A DNA stretch of 64,000 nt, from positions 8,432,001 to 8,496,000 of the forward strand of contig NC_084716.1 of NCBI RefSeq assembly GCF_033807575.1. The letters run 5' to 3'. Shown one piece after another: positions 1 to 9,273 of this stretch (position 1 is the stretch's first letter; each line of letters begins with the position of its first letter). Under the pieces are notes generated by a model. The model ran no database searches and was not told where the DNA came from. It was given only the letters and a program-made list of their open reading frames with translations. This DNA comes from Cydia pomonella. Taxonomy: Eukaryota > Arthropoda > Insecta > Lepidoptera > Tortricidae. The translations under genes were made by a program, and so were the position numbers.

Positions 1-335
1 AGACATTCACACTACAGGGTCGAAGGAGCAACTTATTAAGACGTTATTTTTTACGGTATGGTGTTATGGTTTATATTAAATATGATTTGAAATTTAAAAC
101 TGTCTCGCCCATAATAACAATAACTTTGACAGCTGTACTTTAGACCTTATTCAACAGTGGAGCCAAGTAATGAACACAAAAACCCGCTATTGGCTTTAAG
201 GTTCCGTTCGCACTTACGGTTGACGTGTTGTCGCATACCGAAATCGAAGTTTGCGAAACCGTGTTTTCAAGCACAAGTGCTTATGGGCGTATATTCGTTA
301 AACATTCATTCGTTGAACATGTCCCTTGTGTCCAG

Positions 336-516
336 ACGGGCGAGCCATACGTGGACGAGTCGTTCCCCGCGCACCCGCGCTCCCTGTACTACAACGGCAG
401 CGGCGAGAGCGGCGCGGCCGCGCGCTGGCTGCGTCCACACCAGATACACGTGGACGGCTCCCACCGCCTGCCCTGGCGCGTGTACCGCGACCCGCGCCCC
501 TCCGACATCTCGCAAG
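336..516 (+). CDS. sol: sol exon 1 (first in window)
   Basis: Begins after a tgtccag acceptor and ends cgcaag before gtgagt. It encodes TGEPYVDESFPAHPRSLYYN through DISQ, the start of the calpain protease domain (family pattern: VD.SFPP...SLYYN, WLRPHQI, SDISQG). It ends in phase 1. The open frame runs upstream to about 225, but the acceptor and the family match favour 336. Earlier exons are outside the window. Confidence 0.9.
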
Positions 517-3500
517 GTGAGTACACACATGCCCTACAACTAACATCTCCCCAGTTACACGTACACAACCTTACCACCAAATCCGTCCGGTCCGCTAGCT
601 CAAGTCATTGCTACCAAACTTTCGACCTGTCGGTTCAAGTCGATGGAGGAATGGACCATTCCATTGAATTGCCTACCGTGTCCCGTATGAATAAGATTTT
701 TATTGAGATCTTACGTATTTTGATAGACGATAAAACTTAGTTAAAGGTAGTTTGGCATTTTTGATTATGAATGAAGGCGCATTGTAATATGTGTTGATAG
801 GTGTAATAGACTATTGAAATTAAACCAGTGAGAATTCATGTCCTACAGGTGCGTCCAGATCTGAAGAATGGACGCAAACAGCTCGAACACTGCTTGCTCG
901 CTGCACATCCTACTCCTAAACCCGCTTTTTTCAATTGGTTCGCGAAAAGCGCGCGCATGCACCTCCGCCGCGAATGCGCTAGATCTGGACGCACTTTATC
1001 AAACATGTACCTTGTTTCAGGTGTCCTAGGCAACTGCTGGCTTCTGTCAGCGCTGGCGGTATTAGCAGAGCGCGCATCTTTAGTTCGAGGTGTGGTTGTT
1101 AGAGGCGAACCCAGCGTGGGGGCCTATCAGCTACGACTATGCAAGGTAATGCATAAATATTGGCTTCAGTGGCAGTTGTGTATGTATACAAAGCACCCAC
1201 GTGAAACCGAAGGATTTTAACCATGCTATTATGTGGCCAAGGGAACTCCTTGGCAACTGTTGGCTTCTGTCGGCGATAGCGGTGTTAGCAGAGCGCGCAT
1301 CTCTAGTTTGAAGCGTCGTTGTTAGAGGCGAACCTAGCGCTAGGGGCCTATGTGGGAGATTCCAACACGCGCACATTCTTCTTCTTCAACTTAGCGTTTT
1401 CTCGGCCTGGCGCCAGGGTCCGCTTTCCTACTTAATCTTCTCCACTTTGCCCGGTCTTTGGCATCCTCAGGTGTGAGATTGTTCTCTTCCATGTCCGCTG
1501 TCACGACGTCCAGCCAGCGCTTCTTATGCCTACTAACTAACAAATAACAATAATTTCAGGATGGACGGTGGCTGACTGTCACTGTTGACGACCTACTGCC
1601 GTGCAATAAAAAAGGACACCTCGTTTACTCTCAGGTTAGAAATAACTTGTCCGTTGGACACAAAGAGCAGATAATTTACTGCTTATGTTATGATTAATTT
1701 TTTTTCGTTTTGTATAACGGTGCGTCCAAATCTGGCGAATACGCCGCTAGTGCCCCTTTGGTACTACACGCGCACTAATATACGAGCAGTTATTATAGAG
1801 ATCGTTTTGTAAATGGTTCCCATTTTCCAGATCTGGACGCATCTTAAAATTTTGGCACTGACGTTGCTTAGTTATTAGGTATTGCTTATTTTTCTTGATC
1901 GTTAGGTGTTAACAAAATGTTTTTTACAGGCTAAAAGAAAACAACTGTGGGTACCTCTCATAGAGAAGGCAGTCGCGAAACTACACGGATGCTACGAGGC
2001 TCTGGTTTCTGGGAGAGCTATTGAAGGTATATTTCGAAACTCTGTGTAACGCTTATCTTTTTCGAGACTGTCATTAGCAAAAGTGCTCGTTGGCGAGCAG
2101 TAAAAGCAAAATAATCTAAGCAGCGGTCATTGAGGCCGCTCGTGTACGTTTGCATTTATATCACATGAATGTCACACTCCACGCCCCACTCCAATGTCCA
2201 CTCGGTTTATACACTTAATAATAGTGATTAGGGGCCAAAACCATGATGCGACGTCGCGTCGGCCACGACATCGTCGTGTCACGTTGCGACGTCGTGTCGT
2301 GGAAATTTACGTAAACCGTAAATGTTATTTACTGTATTTATTTCTCTTAGCAGGACAAGAACACTTCAGAATTGCGATTTTTTTAACCTTTTGAACGCTA
2401 CGCCTATCGCACGCGGCGCGTAATCGTGAACCTTGTCGGTACGCATGAAGGTTGATATTGGGCTGTAGCTGCGCGCGTCATATGACGTCTTTGGCGGTCA
2501 AAAGGTTAACATTTCAACTTCATGGTATTGGCGGAATCCTACACGATGTCGTCCCGTTAATCGTACTACGAATCTACGGTACGATAGCTTGTCGTGGATC
2601 AATCAATTCACATCGTAGATTTCCACGACACGACCTCGCAACGTGACACGATGTCGCATCGTGCTTCGACATGATGTCGCAACGTATAATTGTGTTTTGG
2701 CCCTAATGTCTAAACAGTTTTTAGTGTTCTAACTAAAACGAAAGTTTTTCTTTTAAAACGCTAACATTATATCCAGGTCTATGCACACTAACGGGGGCGC
2801 CCTGCGAGTCAGTGTCCCTCCAAGCTGGCGGAGCGGGCGGCGCCGGGGGCGGCGCTCCCCTCGAGCAGCTGGACCGCGACCTGGTGTGGGCGCAGCTGCT
2901 GTCCTCGCGCCAGGCCAGCTTCCTCATGGGCGCCAGCTGCGGCGGCGGCAACATGAAGGTCACTGTTGTCTCTCATCTGTCCTGACAAGCGGGCGGCGCG
3001 GGGGCGGCGCTCCCCTCGAGCAGCTGGACCGCGACCTGGTGTGGGCGCAGCTGCTGTCCTCGCGCCAGGCCAGCTTCCTCATGGGCGCCAGCTGCGGCGG
3101 CGGCAACATGAAGGTCACTGTTGTCTCTCATCTGTCCTGACAAGCGGGCGGCGCGGGGGCGGCGCTCCCCTCGAGCAGCTGGACCGCGACCTGGTGTGGG
3201 CGCAGCTGCTGTCCTCGCGCCAGGCCAGCTTCCTCATGGGCGCCAGCTGCGGCGGCGGCAACATGAAGGTCACTGTTGTCTCTCATCTGTCCTGACAAGC
3301 GGGCGGCGCGGGGGCGGCGCTCCCCTCGAGCAGCTGGACCGCGACCTGGTGTGGGCGCAGCTGCTGTCCTCGCGCCAGGCCAGCTTCCTCATGGGCGCCA
3401 GCTGCGGCGGCGGCAACATGAAGGTCACTGTTGTCTCTCATCTGTCCTGACAAGCGGGCGGCGCGGGGGCGGCGCTCCCCTCGAGCAGCTGGACCGCGAC

Positions 3501-6500
3501 CTGGTGTGGGCGCAGCTGCTGTCCTCGCGCCAGGCCAGCTTCCTCATGGGCGCCAGCTGCGGCGGCGGCAACATGAAGGTCACTGTTGTCTCTCATCTGT
3601 CCTGACAAGCGGGCGGCGCGGGGGCGGCGCTCCCCTCGAGCAGCTGGACCGCGACCTGGTGTGGGCGCAGCTGCTGTCCTCGCGCCAGGCCAGCTTCCTC
3701 ATGGGCGCCAGCTGCGGCGGCGGCAACATGAAGGTCACTGTTGTCTCTCATCTGTCCTGACAAGCGGGCGGCGCGGGGGCGGCGCTCCCCTCGAGCAGCT
3801 GGACCGCGACCTGGTGTGGGCGCAGCTGCTGTCCTCGCGCCAGGCCAGCTTCCTCATGGGCGCCAGCTGCGGCGGCGGCAACATGAAGGTCACTGTTGTC
3901 TCTCATCTGTCCTGACAAGCGGGCGGCGCGGGGGCGGCGCTCCCCTCGAGCAGCTGGACCGCGACCTGGTGTGGGCGCAGCTGCTGTCCTCGCGCCAGGC
4001 CAGCTTCCTCATGGGCGCCAGCTGCGGCGGCGGCAACATGAAGGTCACTGTTGTCTCTCATCTGTCCTGACAAGCGGGCGGCGCGGGGGCGGCGCTCCCC
4101 TCGAGCAGCTGGACCGCGACCTGGTGTGGGCGCAGCTGCTGTCCTCGCGCCAGGCCAGCTTCCTCATGGGCGCCAGCTGCGGCGGCGGCAACATGAAGGT
4201 CACTGTTGTCTCTCATCTGTCCTGACAAGCGGGCGGCGCGGGGGCGGCGCTCCCCTCGAGCAGCTGGACCGCGACCTGGTGTGGGCGCAGCTGCTGTCCT
4301 CGCGCCAGGCCAGCTTCCTCATGGGCGCCAGCTGCGGCGGCGGCAACATGAAGGTCACTGTTGTCTCTCATCTGTCCTGACAAGCGGGCGGCGCGGGGGC
4401 GGCGCTCCCCTCGAGCAGCTGGACCGCGACCTGGTGTGGGCGCAGCTGCTGTCCTCGCGCCAGGCCAGCTTCCTCATGGGCGCCAGCTGCGGCGGCGGCA
4501 ACATGAAGGTCACTGTTGTCTCTCATCTGTCCTGACAAGCGGGCGGCGCGGGGGCGGCGCTCCCCTCGAGCAGCTGGACCGCGACCTGGTGTGGGCGCAG
4601 CTGCTGTCCTCGCGCCAGGCCAGCTTCACACAGTACTAATTTTCGATTGTTTAATTGTACGCGACCACTACTTGTCGCAAGTCAGCTGCGACGACGACAT
4701 GAGGGTGGATGTTATCTTATCAGTCTGTGTATTTGTCGATGACATAGTCCGACTTATAAGGCACTCAACTGTTCGGTTCCGATTTGATTTATTTTGATGT
4801 ATCTTAGAGAATGGACTAAAATAACAACACTTTTGTTTTAGGTGGACGAAGAAGAATACCAACGCCTTGGCCTCCGACCCCGCCACGCCTACAGCGTTCT
4901 TGACGTAGTCGAAGTCGCGGGTCCCATCCGTCTCCTCCGGCTGCGGAACCCCTGGGGCCATTACACGTGGCGCGGTGCGTGGGCCGGGAACTGCCCACGT
5001 TGGACCCCTGAGATGAGGAGAGCGGTGCGAGCGAGCGCTCCTAGCGACCCACATCATGACCAAGCTGTATTCTGGATTAGCTTCGAGGATGTTCTCAAGT
5101 GAGTACAGGATTTGTGTTTGACATAACCCCTGAGGGACTATATGTGTGTTAGGACCTGATTACTTAAGATGGACTCTTGGTTATGGTGGGCGCTTTTTTA
5201 GATGTCTTTAAGTAAGTAAGATCTAAAGTCTGAGAGACCACTGGGGGACTATATGTGGGTTGGTAACTACCCACGGTGGATCCCTATAAGAGCGGTCCCA
5301 ACCGTTTGCTCCGGCTGCGGAACCCCTGGCGTAGCGTGGCAGTGCGTACAAGCACTCCCAGCGATCCGCATCATGACCAAGCCTTGTTTTGTATCACCTT
5401 TGATGATGTCTTCAAGTAAGTACAGGATGTTTGTCCTAGGAGATCCCTGGGTATGCGAGCTAGAAACTGCCTACTCTAAACTCACATTTAAAACACCAAC
5501 TGCCCTTGCCCTTGGAATTTATTTTTTATAAAGTTTGCAGAATTAATTAGTACGCTGTTTTCAGATACTTTGACTGCATCGACATCTGCAAAGTCCGCGT
5601 CGGCTGGCACGAGGTCCGATTAGCAGGTGTACTACCACCCATGTCTTCAACTCGGCACCTCACGTGCTTACTTCTAACCGCCACCCAACCCACCGAGGTG
5701 GACTTCACACTGTTTCAGGAGGGACAGAGGTACTGTAACACAACTGCCTTATGATCATGTTATATATGCTGTGATCATCTGCAAGTGTCGCGTCGGCTGA
5801 GACGAAATCCGGTTAGCAGCAGTACTACCACCCATGTCTTTCAACTCGGCACCTCACGTGCTTACTTCTCATCGCCACCCAACCCACCGAGGTGGACTTC
5901 ACACTGTTTCAGGAGGGACAGAGGTTGTGTCACTTTCTCTCTTATGATCTTTCTCTATCTTTTTCTGTCTGCGGTGTGGAGAGCCTTGGGAACTGTGGAG
6001 CCAAGAGCGGTGCAGATCTGGTCAGACCAACGTATTCGTATCCGCGGGCTTGGTTTCCGCAACTCGACGTCGTAATTCGCGCCTATTTTGCGTGATGGTG
6101 GGTTGACGGCACTACTGCTGCCAACCCAACTCTACCAGGAAGCGTAGCAGACCCTTGATGTTGCCGACGACTTCTGGGAGAGACCCCGGAGAACCGAGTC
6201 AGACCAACGTATTGGACTGCGTCTGCGTCCAGGCCTTTTCCCATCTACTTTGCCGATCATAATGAGCTTTTTGAGATTGCCACCTTCTTTTCTTCCATTA
6301 TGACCGAAGTTTTCGAGGACTCTGTGTAGAAATTCGGTTGAACTATGAGCTATATAGCGGTTAAGCAAAATATAAGGTTAGCGAACGGTATAATACAAAA
6401 AGCTGTTCAGGAGATACGGTGGGTAATAACTGATAATATCTTGGAACTGTTAAAGGAACATATAATTTACGCAATCACGTATTACGTATGAATTTCATTT

Positions 6501-9262
6501 CATTGACACTTGACATTATTGATTTTGTAAATCTGTGGAATTTAGAGAGTCCAACAATTACCTCAATAGCTTTGTGAAACTAATACGAAATCTCATCGAG
6601 TCAAAGATTGAGCTTATTGTGGTTTTTCAGAAATTCTGCCAAAAGTCAGCGTTCCCAGTTGGACTTGTGCGTCGTCGTGTTCCGGACGAAATCGGGACCG
6701 AACGCTCAAGTCGGAAAACTGGTTGCACATAGCAAAAGACAGGTAAGAACTAGGATAATCTTGATTGTGATTTATGTCGAAAAATTTAATTCTAAAAATG
6801 TTGATCGTTTGTTCAAAAATATGATCGTTGTGAGTCACGTAGTAGCTAGTATTTAACCACCTGGATTCGCCTTGTCTAGGAAAGAAAGTGAGACAAAGAT
6901 GAAGTAATGACATGGTAATTTAGTACAGCTATAAGTGTCGGTCACTCGTGAAGAATACAAGAATGTTTATTCGTTATTATTTCCAGGTCCGCGGCTTCGT
7001 GGGCTGCCACAAAATGCTAGAGAAAGGCTTCTACCTCGTGGTGTGCCTGGCCTTCAACCACTGGCACACGGGCCCGCCCTCGGCGCGCGGCGGCTGGCCG
7101 CGGCACGTGCTGGCGGCGCACTCCAGCAAGCCGCTGGGCGTGGAGCGGCCGCCGCTGCACGCGCACCTGCTGGCCGACGCCATCATCGGCCTCACGCTGG
7201 CCCGCGGGCAGCGCCACGAGGGCCGCCAGGGCATGACGGCCTACTACCTCACCAAGGTACTCTACTCTACTCTACTCTACTCTGTAGCCCAACACAGCCA
7301 CGCCGCGTTCTGTTACAGCTGGTATCTGCATCAGGAAATACTAACGCGAAGGAACCGAGGGCCGGCAGGGCATGACCGCTTATTATCTCACCAAGGTCAT
7401 CACACGCTTTTCAATATATATATTAAAAAGTATTTATTTCATTTTTAGGACACGAGAATTACTGTTGTGCCAACAGAGAGTTCCCATTATTAATCAACAT
7501 TTTCCAAAAAATTCTAAGAACATGTCCAATTTTTTTTTCCGCAACTTTCATATCTGTACCGAGGATATATAGAACGCGATCGCGCCATGAACTGAGAAAT
7601 CCGAAATTGCGGCATTTTTTCCATTCCTGGTTTTTTTCGTCATATTATCCGAATATTTCATAAGAGATGATAGTTTTACTAGTGTTGTTGTAGCTTTTTG
7701 CTCCGACCTAGTTTTTTGCGACTTCCTAACTTAGCAACCAATTCCCTCGACAAGTTTTTCTTCGTCGAAAAACAACTAGTAAATATCGTCCATAAGTTTC
7801 GAAAACCTTTTTGGTACGAGCCAGGGTTTATACTCGCGTCCCTCTATTTGGAAGCCTCGCGACTTGACACTAGGGTGCCAGTGTCAATCCAAATATTTGT
7901 CGAAAAAAAATGCAAAAGATACTTAAACATTCGGTAAGGATCCTTATCATGCAGCGACAAGGAGCTAATATTTTACTCCTTTGTTACAGGGCTGGGCAGG
8001 ATTAGTAGTCATGGTTGAGAACCGACACACAGACAAGTGGATCCACGTGAAATGCGACTGCCAGGAGAGCTACAACGTCGTTTCTACGCGGGGCGAGCTT
8101 AAAACCATCGACTCCGTCCCACCTCTTCACAGGTACCGACTTTAGGTTTAGTAGTCACGGTCGAGAACCGACACACGGACAGGTGAATCCACGTGAATGT
8201 GCAGAGCGTCCATGGAAGAAGAGAAAACAACAAAACACATTCTCCTAGACTGCAAACAGGTAGAAGTATACAGGAACATATACCTAGGGACTCCGTGCTC
8301 ACTAGAGGAGGCAGTTAGCAACTGAAAATTTTGCTAGGCTTCGTGGAGGAGCTGGGGTGGTTAGATCAGCGCTACTTCGATTCACGCAAAGTACAATGGT
8401 TGTCGACTTGCGGAAAATAAAAATCTATGCGTCAAAAATAATAAAATTCTTGCGCGGCGTTAGAATATTTTTGTGTTGTCGTACCTTACAAGGATGATAC
8501 TAACCAAGAGGGAATTAATTTATATTAATTATTGTTTTGATGCGTATTTGTTGTTAAGATAAGGCACGTCTATACTTTGTATATGTATGTCCGTACATAC
8601 AAAAGTTTAAACATAATATTAATATGTATTATGTACATACAGACTTTTATAAAATGCCAGTGTTGAATGTTTCTCTGTGTGTTCTTGTGTTTTATTGAAT
8701 TGTTGCGGTACCATACGTTGCGATAGCATTTTAGCGCTCAAGAAGACATTTTATGTGGGTTTCTGAATTAATAATTTTGTATGGGCTGACATGTTACGCC
8801 CACAGAAGCCCGCTGTTGTTCTAAAGCTGTCGAATTCCGCCGAGCGCAGTAAATTCGTTTTTAGCACAGTAGCCGTGGGTCATTTTTGAGCTCAAGTCAA
8901 TCTTCTATAGTTATTCTAGTTCGTTGCGTATGAGCTCTAACACTCCTAACCGATGCAAACCATCGGGATGTTCGGGGATGCCTGATAATTTACGAAACAT
9001 CGAATCCGATTGTAACATCAAGTTTAGCGTGTTTTATCAATTGAAAAGAAAAAACATTTCCATCCGTTCCAGACAAGTGATCATAGTCCTGACGCAGCTG
9101 GAGGGCAGCGGCGGGTTCAGCATCGCGCACCGCCTCACGCACCGGCTGGCGGCGGGCGCGCGCCTGCAGGACTGGGCGCCGCCGGCCGACGCCGAGCCGC
9201 GCCACCGCCCGCCGCTGCCGCGCCGGCTGCACGGGCTGCATGCTCCCCGCCTCATCACCTAG
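336..9262 (+). CDS. sol: Calpain-15 / small optic lobes, 5'-partial, 11 exons
   Basis: Spliced CDS: 336-516, 1021-1145, 1560-1634, 1930-2026, 2777-2958, 4842-5098, 5565-5729, 6631-6742, 6987-7256, 7990-8132, 9073-9262. The total is 1797 nt, exactly 599 codons including the TAG, with every intron GT-AG and every phase compatible. The product matches the CysPc protease domain of calpain-15 (GVLGNCWLLSALAVLAER; LRPRHAYSVLDV; RLRNPWG) followed by the SOH domain (YFDCIDICKVR, FNHWHTGPPS, QLEGSGGFSIAHRL). Catalytic Cys is at 1035-1037, His at 4884-4886 and Asn at 4947-4949, so activity is expected. In the known family this is a cytosolic cysteine protease with N-terminal ubiquitin-binding zinc fingers, required for optic-lobe development in Drosophila; that N-terminal part lies left of the window. 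Exon boundaries are inferred by eye. Several introns hold duplicated exon pieces. Confidence 0.93.
849..994. mobile_element. Short TIR element (MITE), copy 1
   Basis: Begins gtgcgtccagatct and ends agatctggacgcac, a perfect 14-bp inverted repeat, in the intron before sol exon 2. No coding content. Shares termini with 1721-1841. Confidence 0.75.
1021..1145 (+). CDS. sol: sol exon 2, catalytic cysteine
   Basis: Follows a cttgtttcag acceptor and ends gcaag before gtaatg. Encodes GVLGNCWLLSALAVLAER and on to YQLRLCK; the Cys in GNCW is the protease nucleophile. A diverged partial copy of this exon lies about 100 bp downstream in the same intron. Confidence 0.93.
1245..1351 (+). pseudogene. Diverged copy of sol exon 2 in the next intron
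   Basis: ctccttggcaactgttggct and following bases align with exon 2 (1026-1130) with scattered substitutions, including the GNCWLLSA.AVLAERASL coding region. A TGA (ctagtttgaagc) breaks the frame where exon 2 reads VRG. No good acceptor precedes it. I read it as an old local duplication, not an alternative exon. Confidence 0.85.
1375..1545 (-). mobile_element. Non-LTR retrotransposon ORF2 C-terminal remnant
   Basis: Reverse-strand translation reads KKRWLDVVTADMEENNLTPE, then DAKDRAKWRRLSRKADPG and RPRKR stop. This is the typical C-terminal end of RTE-type LINE ORFs (W.DVV..DM.......DA.DR..WRR). 5'-truncated, as usual. Confidence 0.75.
1560..1634 (+). CDS. sol: sol exon 3
   Basis: Follows taatttcag; ends tctcag before gttaga. 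Exactly 25 codons, DGRWLTVTVDDLLPCNKK through VYSQ, matching the calpain DG.W..V.VDD.LPC block. Confidence 0.92.
1721..1841. mobile_element. Short TIR element (MITE), copy 2
   Basis: Begins tgcgtccaaatctgg and ends ccagatctggacgca; one mismatch between arms. Same terminal family as 849-994 but a different interior; in the intron after exon 3. Confidence 0.72.
1930..2026 (+). CDS. sol: sol exon 4
   Basis: Follows tttttacag; ends attgaag before gtatat. Encodes AKRKQLWVPLIEKAVAKLHG and on to SGRAIE, a highly conserved calpain-15 block. Ends phase 1. Confidence 0.92.
2227..2707. mobile_element. Fold-back/TIR element with long arms
   Basis: Left arm attaggggccaaaaccatg and the following cgacgtcg-rich sequence to cgtggaaatttacg pair with the right arm ending ttttggccctaat; arms about 90 bp, imperfect. 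Intron 4 of sol. It hosts a second element at 2383-2509. Confidence 0.75.
2383..2509. mobile_element. Small TIR element nested in the fold-back element
   Basis: Ends ttaaccttttgaacgc and gcggtcaaaaggttaa are inverted repeats about 16 bp long with one or two mismatches, lying between the arms of the 2227-2707 element. Confidence 0.6.
2777..2958 (+). CDS. sol: sol exon 5, founder of the 155-bp array
   Basis: Follows atatccag; encodes GLCTLTGAPCESVSLQAGG, a Gly/Ala-rich stretch, then LDRDLVWAQLLSSRQASFLM and ASCGGGNMK. The donor is the weak gtcact at 2959. Reading on past it meets an in-frame TGA at 2983, so only the first donor of the array gives a working protein. The exon from 2833 onward plus 31 nt of intron is repeated downstream. 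Confidence 0.9.
2833..4627 (+). repeat. 155-bp tandem array of sol exon 5 3' half plus donor
   Basis: The unit runs from gcgggcggcg in exon 5 through the splice donor and 31 nt of intron. Unit starts: 2833 (156 bp, one extra C), 2989, 3144, 3299, 3454, 3609, 3764, 3919, 4074, 4229, 4384, and a partial 4539-4627. Units 2-11 appear identical. Each carries the donor gtcact and an in-frame TGA 24 nt after it. The pyrimidine tract and acaag at each unit end resemble an acceptor, but a 31-nt intron is too short and the 124-nt remainder is not a multiple of three. Either a recent true expansion or an assembly artefact. Confidence 0.95.
4842..5098 (+). CDS. sol: sol exon 6, catalytic His and Asn
   Basis: Follows ttgtttta-g; ends ctcaa before gtgagt. 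Encodes VDEEEYQRLGLRPRHAYSVL and RLLRLRNPWGHYTWRGAW, then AVFWISFEDVL. His (RPRHAY) and Asn (LRNPWG) complete the catalytic triad. Phase 2 end. A rearranged copy sits at 5255-5430. Confidence 0.93.
5255..5430 (+). pseudogene. Rearranged copy of sol exon 6 with donor
   Basis: Pieces match exon 6: the GNCPRWTP segment, ctccggctgcggaacccctg (RLRNPWG) and catcatgaccaagc near the end, closing with ttcaagtaagtacagg like the true donor. Blocks are reordered or deleted and frames are broken. Confidence 0.8.
5565..5729 (+). CDS. sol: sol exon 7, start of SOH domain
   Basis: Follows gctgttttcag; ends gggacagag before gtactg. Encodes YFDCIDICKVRVGWHEVRLA to FTLFQEGQR, the junction between protease and SOH domain. 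An almost full copy with frame breaks follows at 5772-5931. Confidence 0.92.
5772..5931 (+). pseudogene. Copy of sol exon 7 in the following intron
   Basis: Near full-length match to 5575-5730, including acctcacgtgcttacttct and caggagggacagaggt. One inserted base (tctttcaact against tcttcaact) and other changes break the frame. The donor-side sequence is kept (gagg-ttgtg), but there is no clear acceptor. Confidence 0.85.
6185..6330 (-). mobile_element. LINE ORF remnant
   Basis: Reverse-strand translation contains LIMIGKVDGKRPGRRRSPIR then WSD, matching the I.GK..G.R..GR...RW.D signature near the C-terminus of many insect LINE ORF2 proteins. In the sol intron between exons 7 and 8. Confidence 0.65.
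6631..6742 (+). CDS. sol: sol exon 8
   Basis: Follows ggtttttcag; ends agacag before gtaaga. Encodes RNSAKSQRSQLDLCVVVFRT through VGKLVAHSKRQ, typical SOH sequence. No echo copy seen near this exon. Confidence 0.92.
6987..7256 (+). CDS. sol: sol exon 9
   Basis: Follows tatttccag; ends accaag before gtactc. 90 codons, VRGFVGCHKMLEKGFYLVVC, then LAFNHW and on to GMTAYYLTK. Third-position GC is very high compared with the flanking introns. The intron starts with a short ctcta/tactc microsatellite, and a 45-bp copy of the exon's 3' end follows at 7352-7396. Confidence 0.93.
7352..7396 (+). pseudogene. Short copy of sol exon 9 3' end
   Basis: gccggcagggcatgaccgct followed by tattatctcaccaagg matches the exon 9 end plus donor (GRQGMTAYYLTK then gt), with synonymous-type differences. 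About 100 bp downstream of the original. Confidence 0.8.
7990..8132 (+). CDS. sol: sol exon 10
   Basis: Follows ttgttacag; ends cttcacag before gtaccg. Encodes GWAGLVVMVENRHTDKWIHV then CDCQESYNVVSTRGELKTID and SVPPLHR. Phase 2 end. A short diverged copy follows at 8143-8190. Confidence 0.92.
8143..8190 (+). pseudogene. Short copy of sol exon 10
   Basis: tagtagtcacggtcgagaac and cgacacacggacaggtgaat repeat exon 10 (GLVVMVENRHTDKWIHV) with a few changes. It runs directly into a LINE remnant. Confidence 0.8.
8192..8345 (+). mobile_element. LINE ORF2 C-terminal zinc-knuckle remnant
   Basis: Translation reads CRASMEEEKTTKHILLDCKQ, then a region ending LEEAVSN before a stop; the pattern C..C.EEE.TT.HILLDC is the C-terminal knuckle of non-LTR retrotransposon ORFs. 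Joined directly to the exon 10 copy. Confidence 0.7.
9073..9262 (+). CDS. sol: sol terminal exon 11 and stop
   Basis: Follows cgttccag and encodes RQVIIVLTQLEGSGGFSIAH through GLHAPRLIT and TAG at 9260-9262; the family C-terminus is similar (RQ...VLSQLEG..GFSI.HRL). Five near-identical copies follow, each with an acceptor-like ctccag and its own stop. Confidence 0.92.
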
Positions 9263-9273
9263 GCTCCAGGCAG

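Noticed and set aside
225..335. Upstream extension of sol exon 1 to the ATG at 225
   Set aside because: A good acceptor at 335 and calpain similarity starting at the TGEPYVDESF segment mark this as intron; there is no family match before it.
2781..4797. Serial 109-codon open frames in the 155-bp array
   Set aside because: They are repeats of sol exon 5 reading through its donor to the same TGA; no acceptor or start supports independent proteins.
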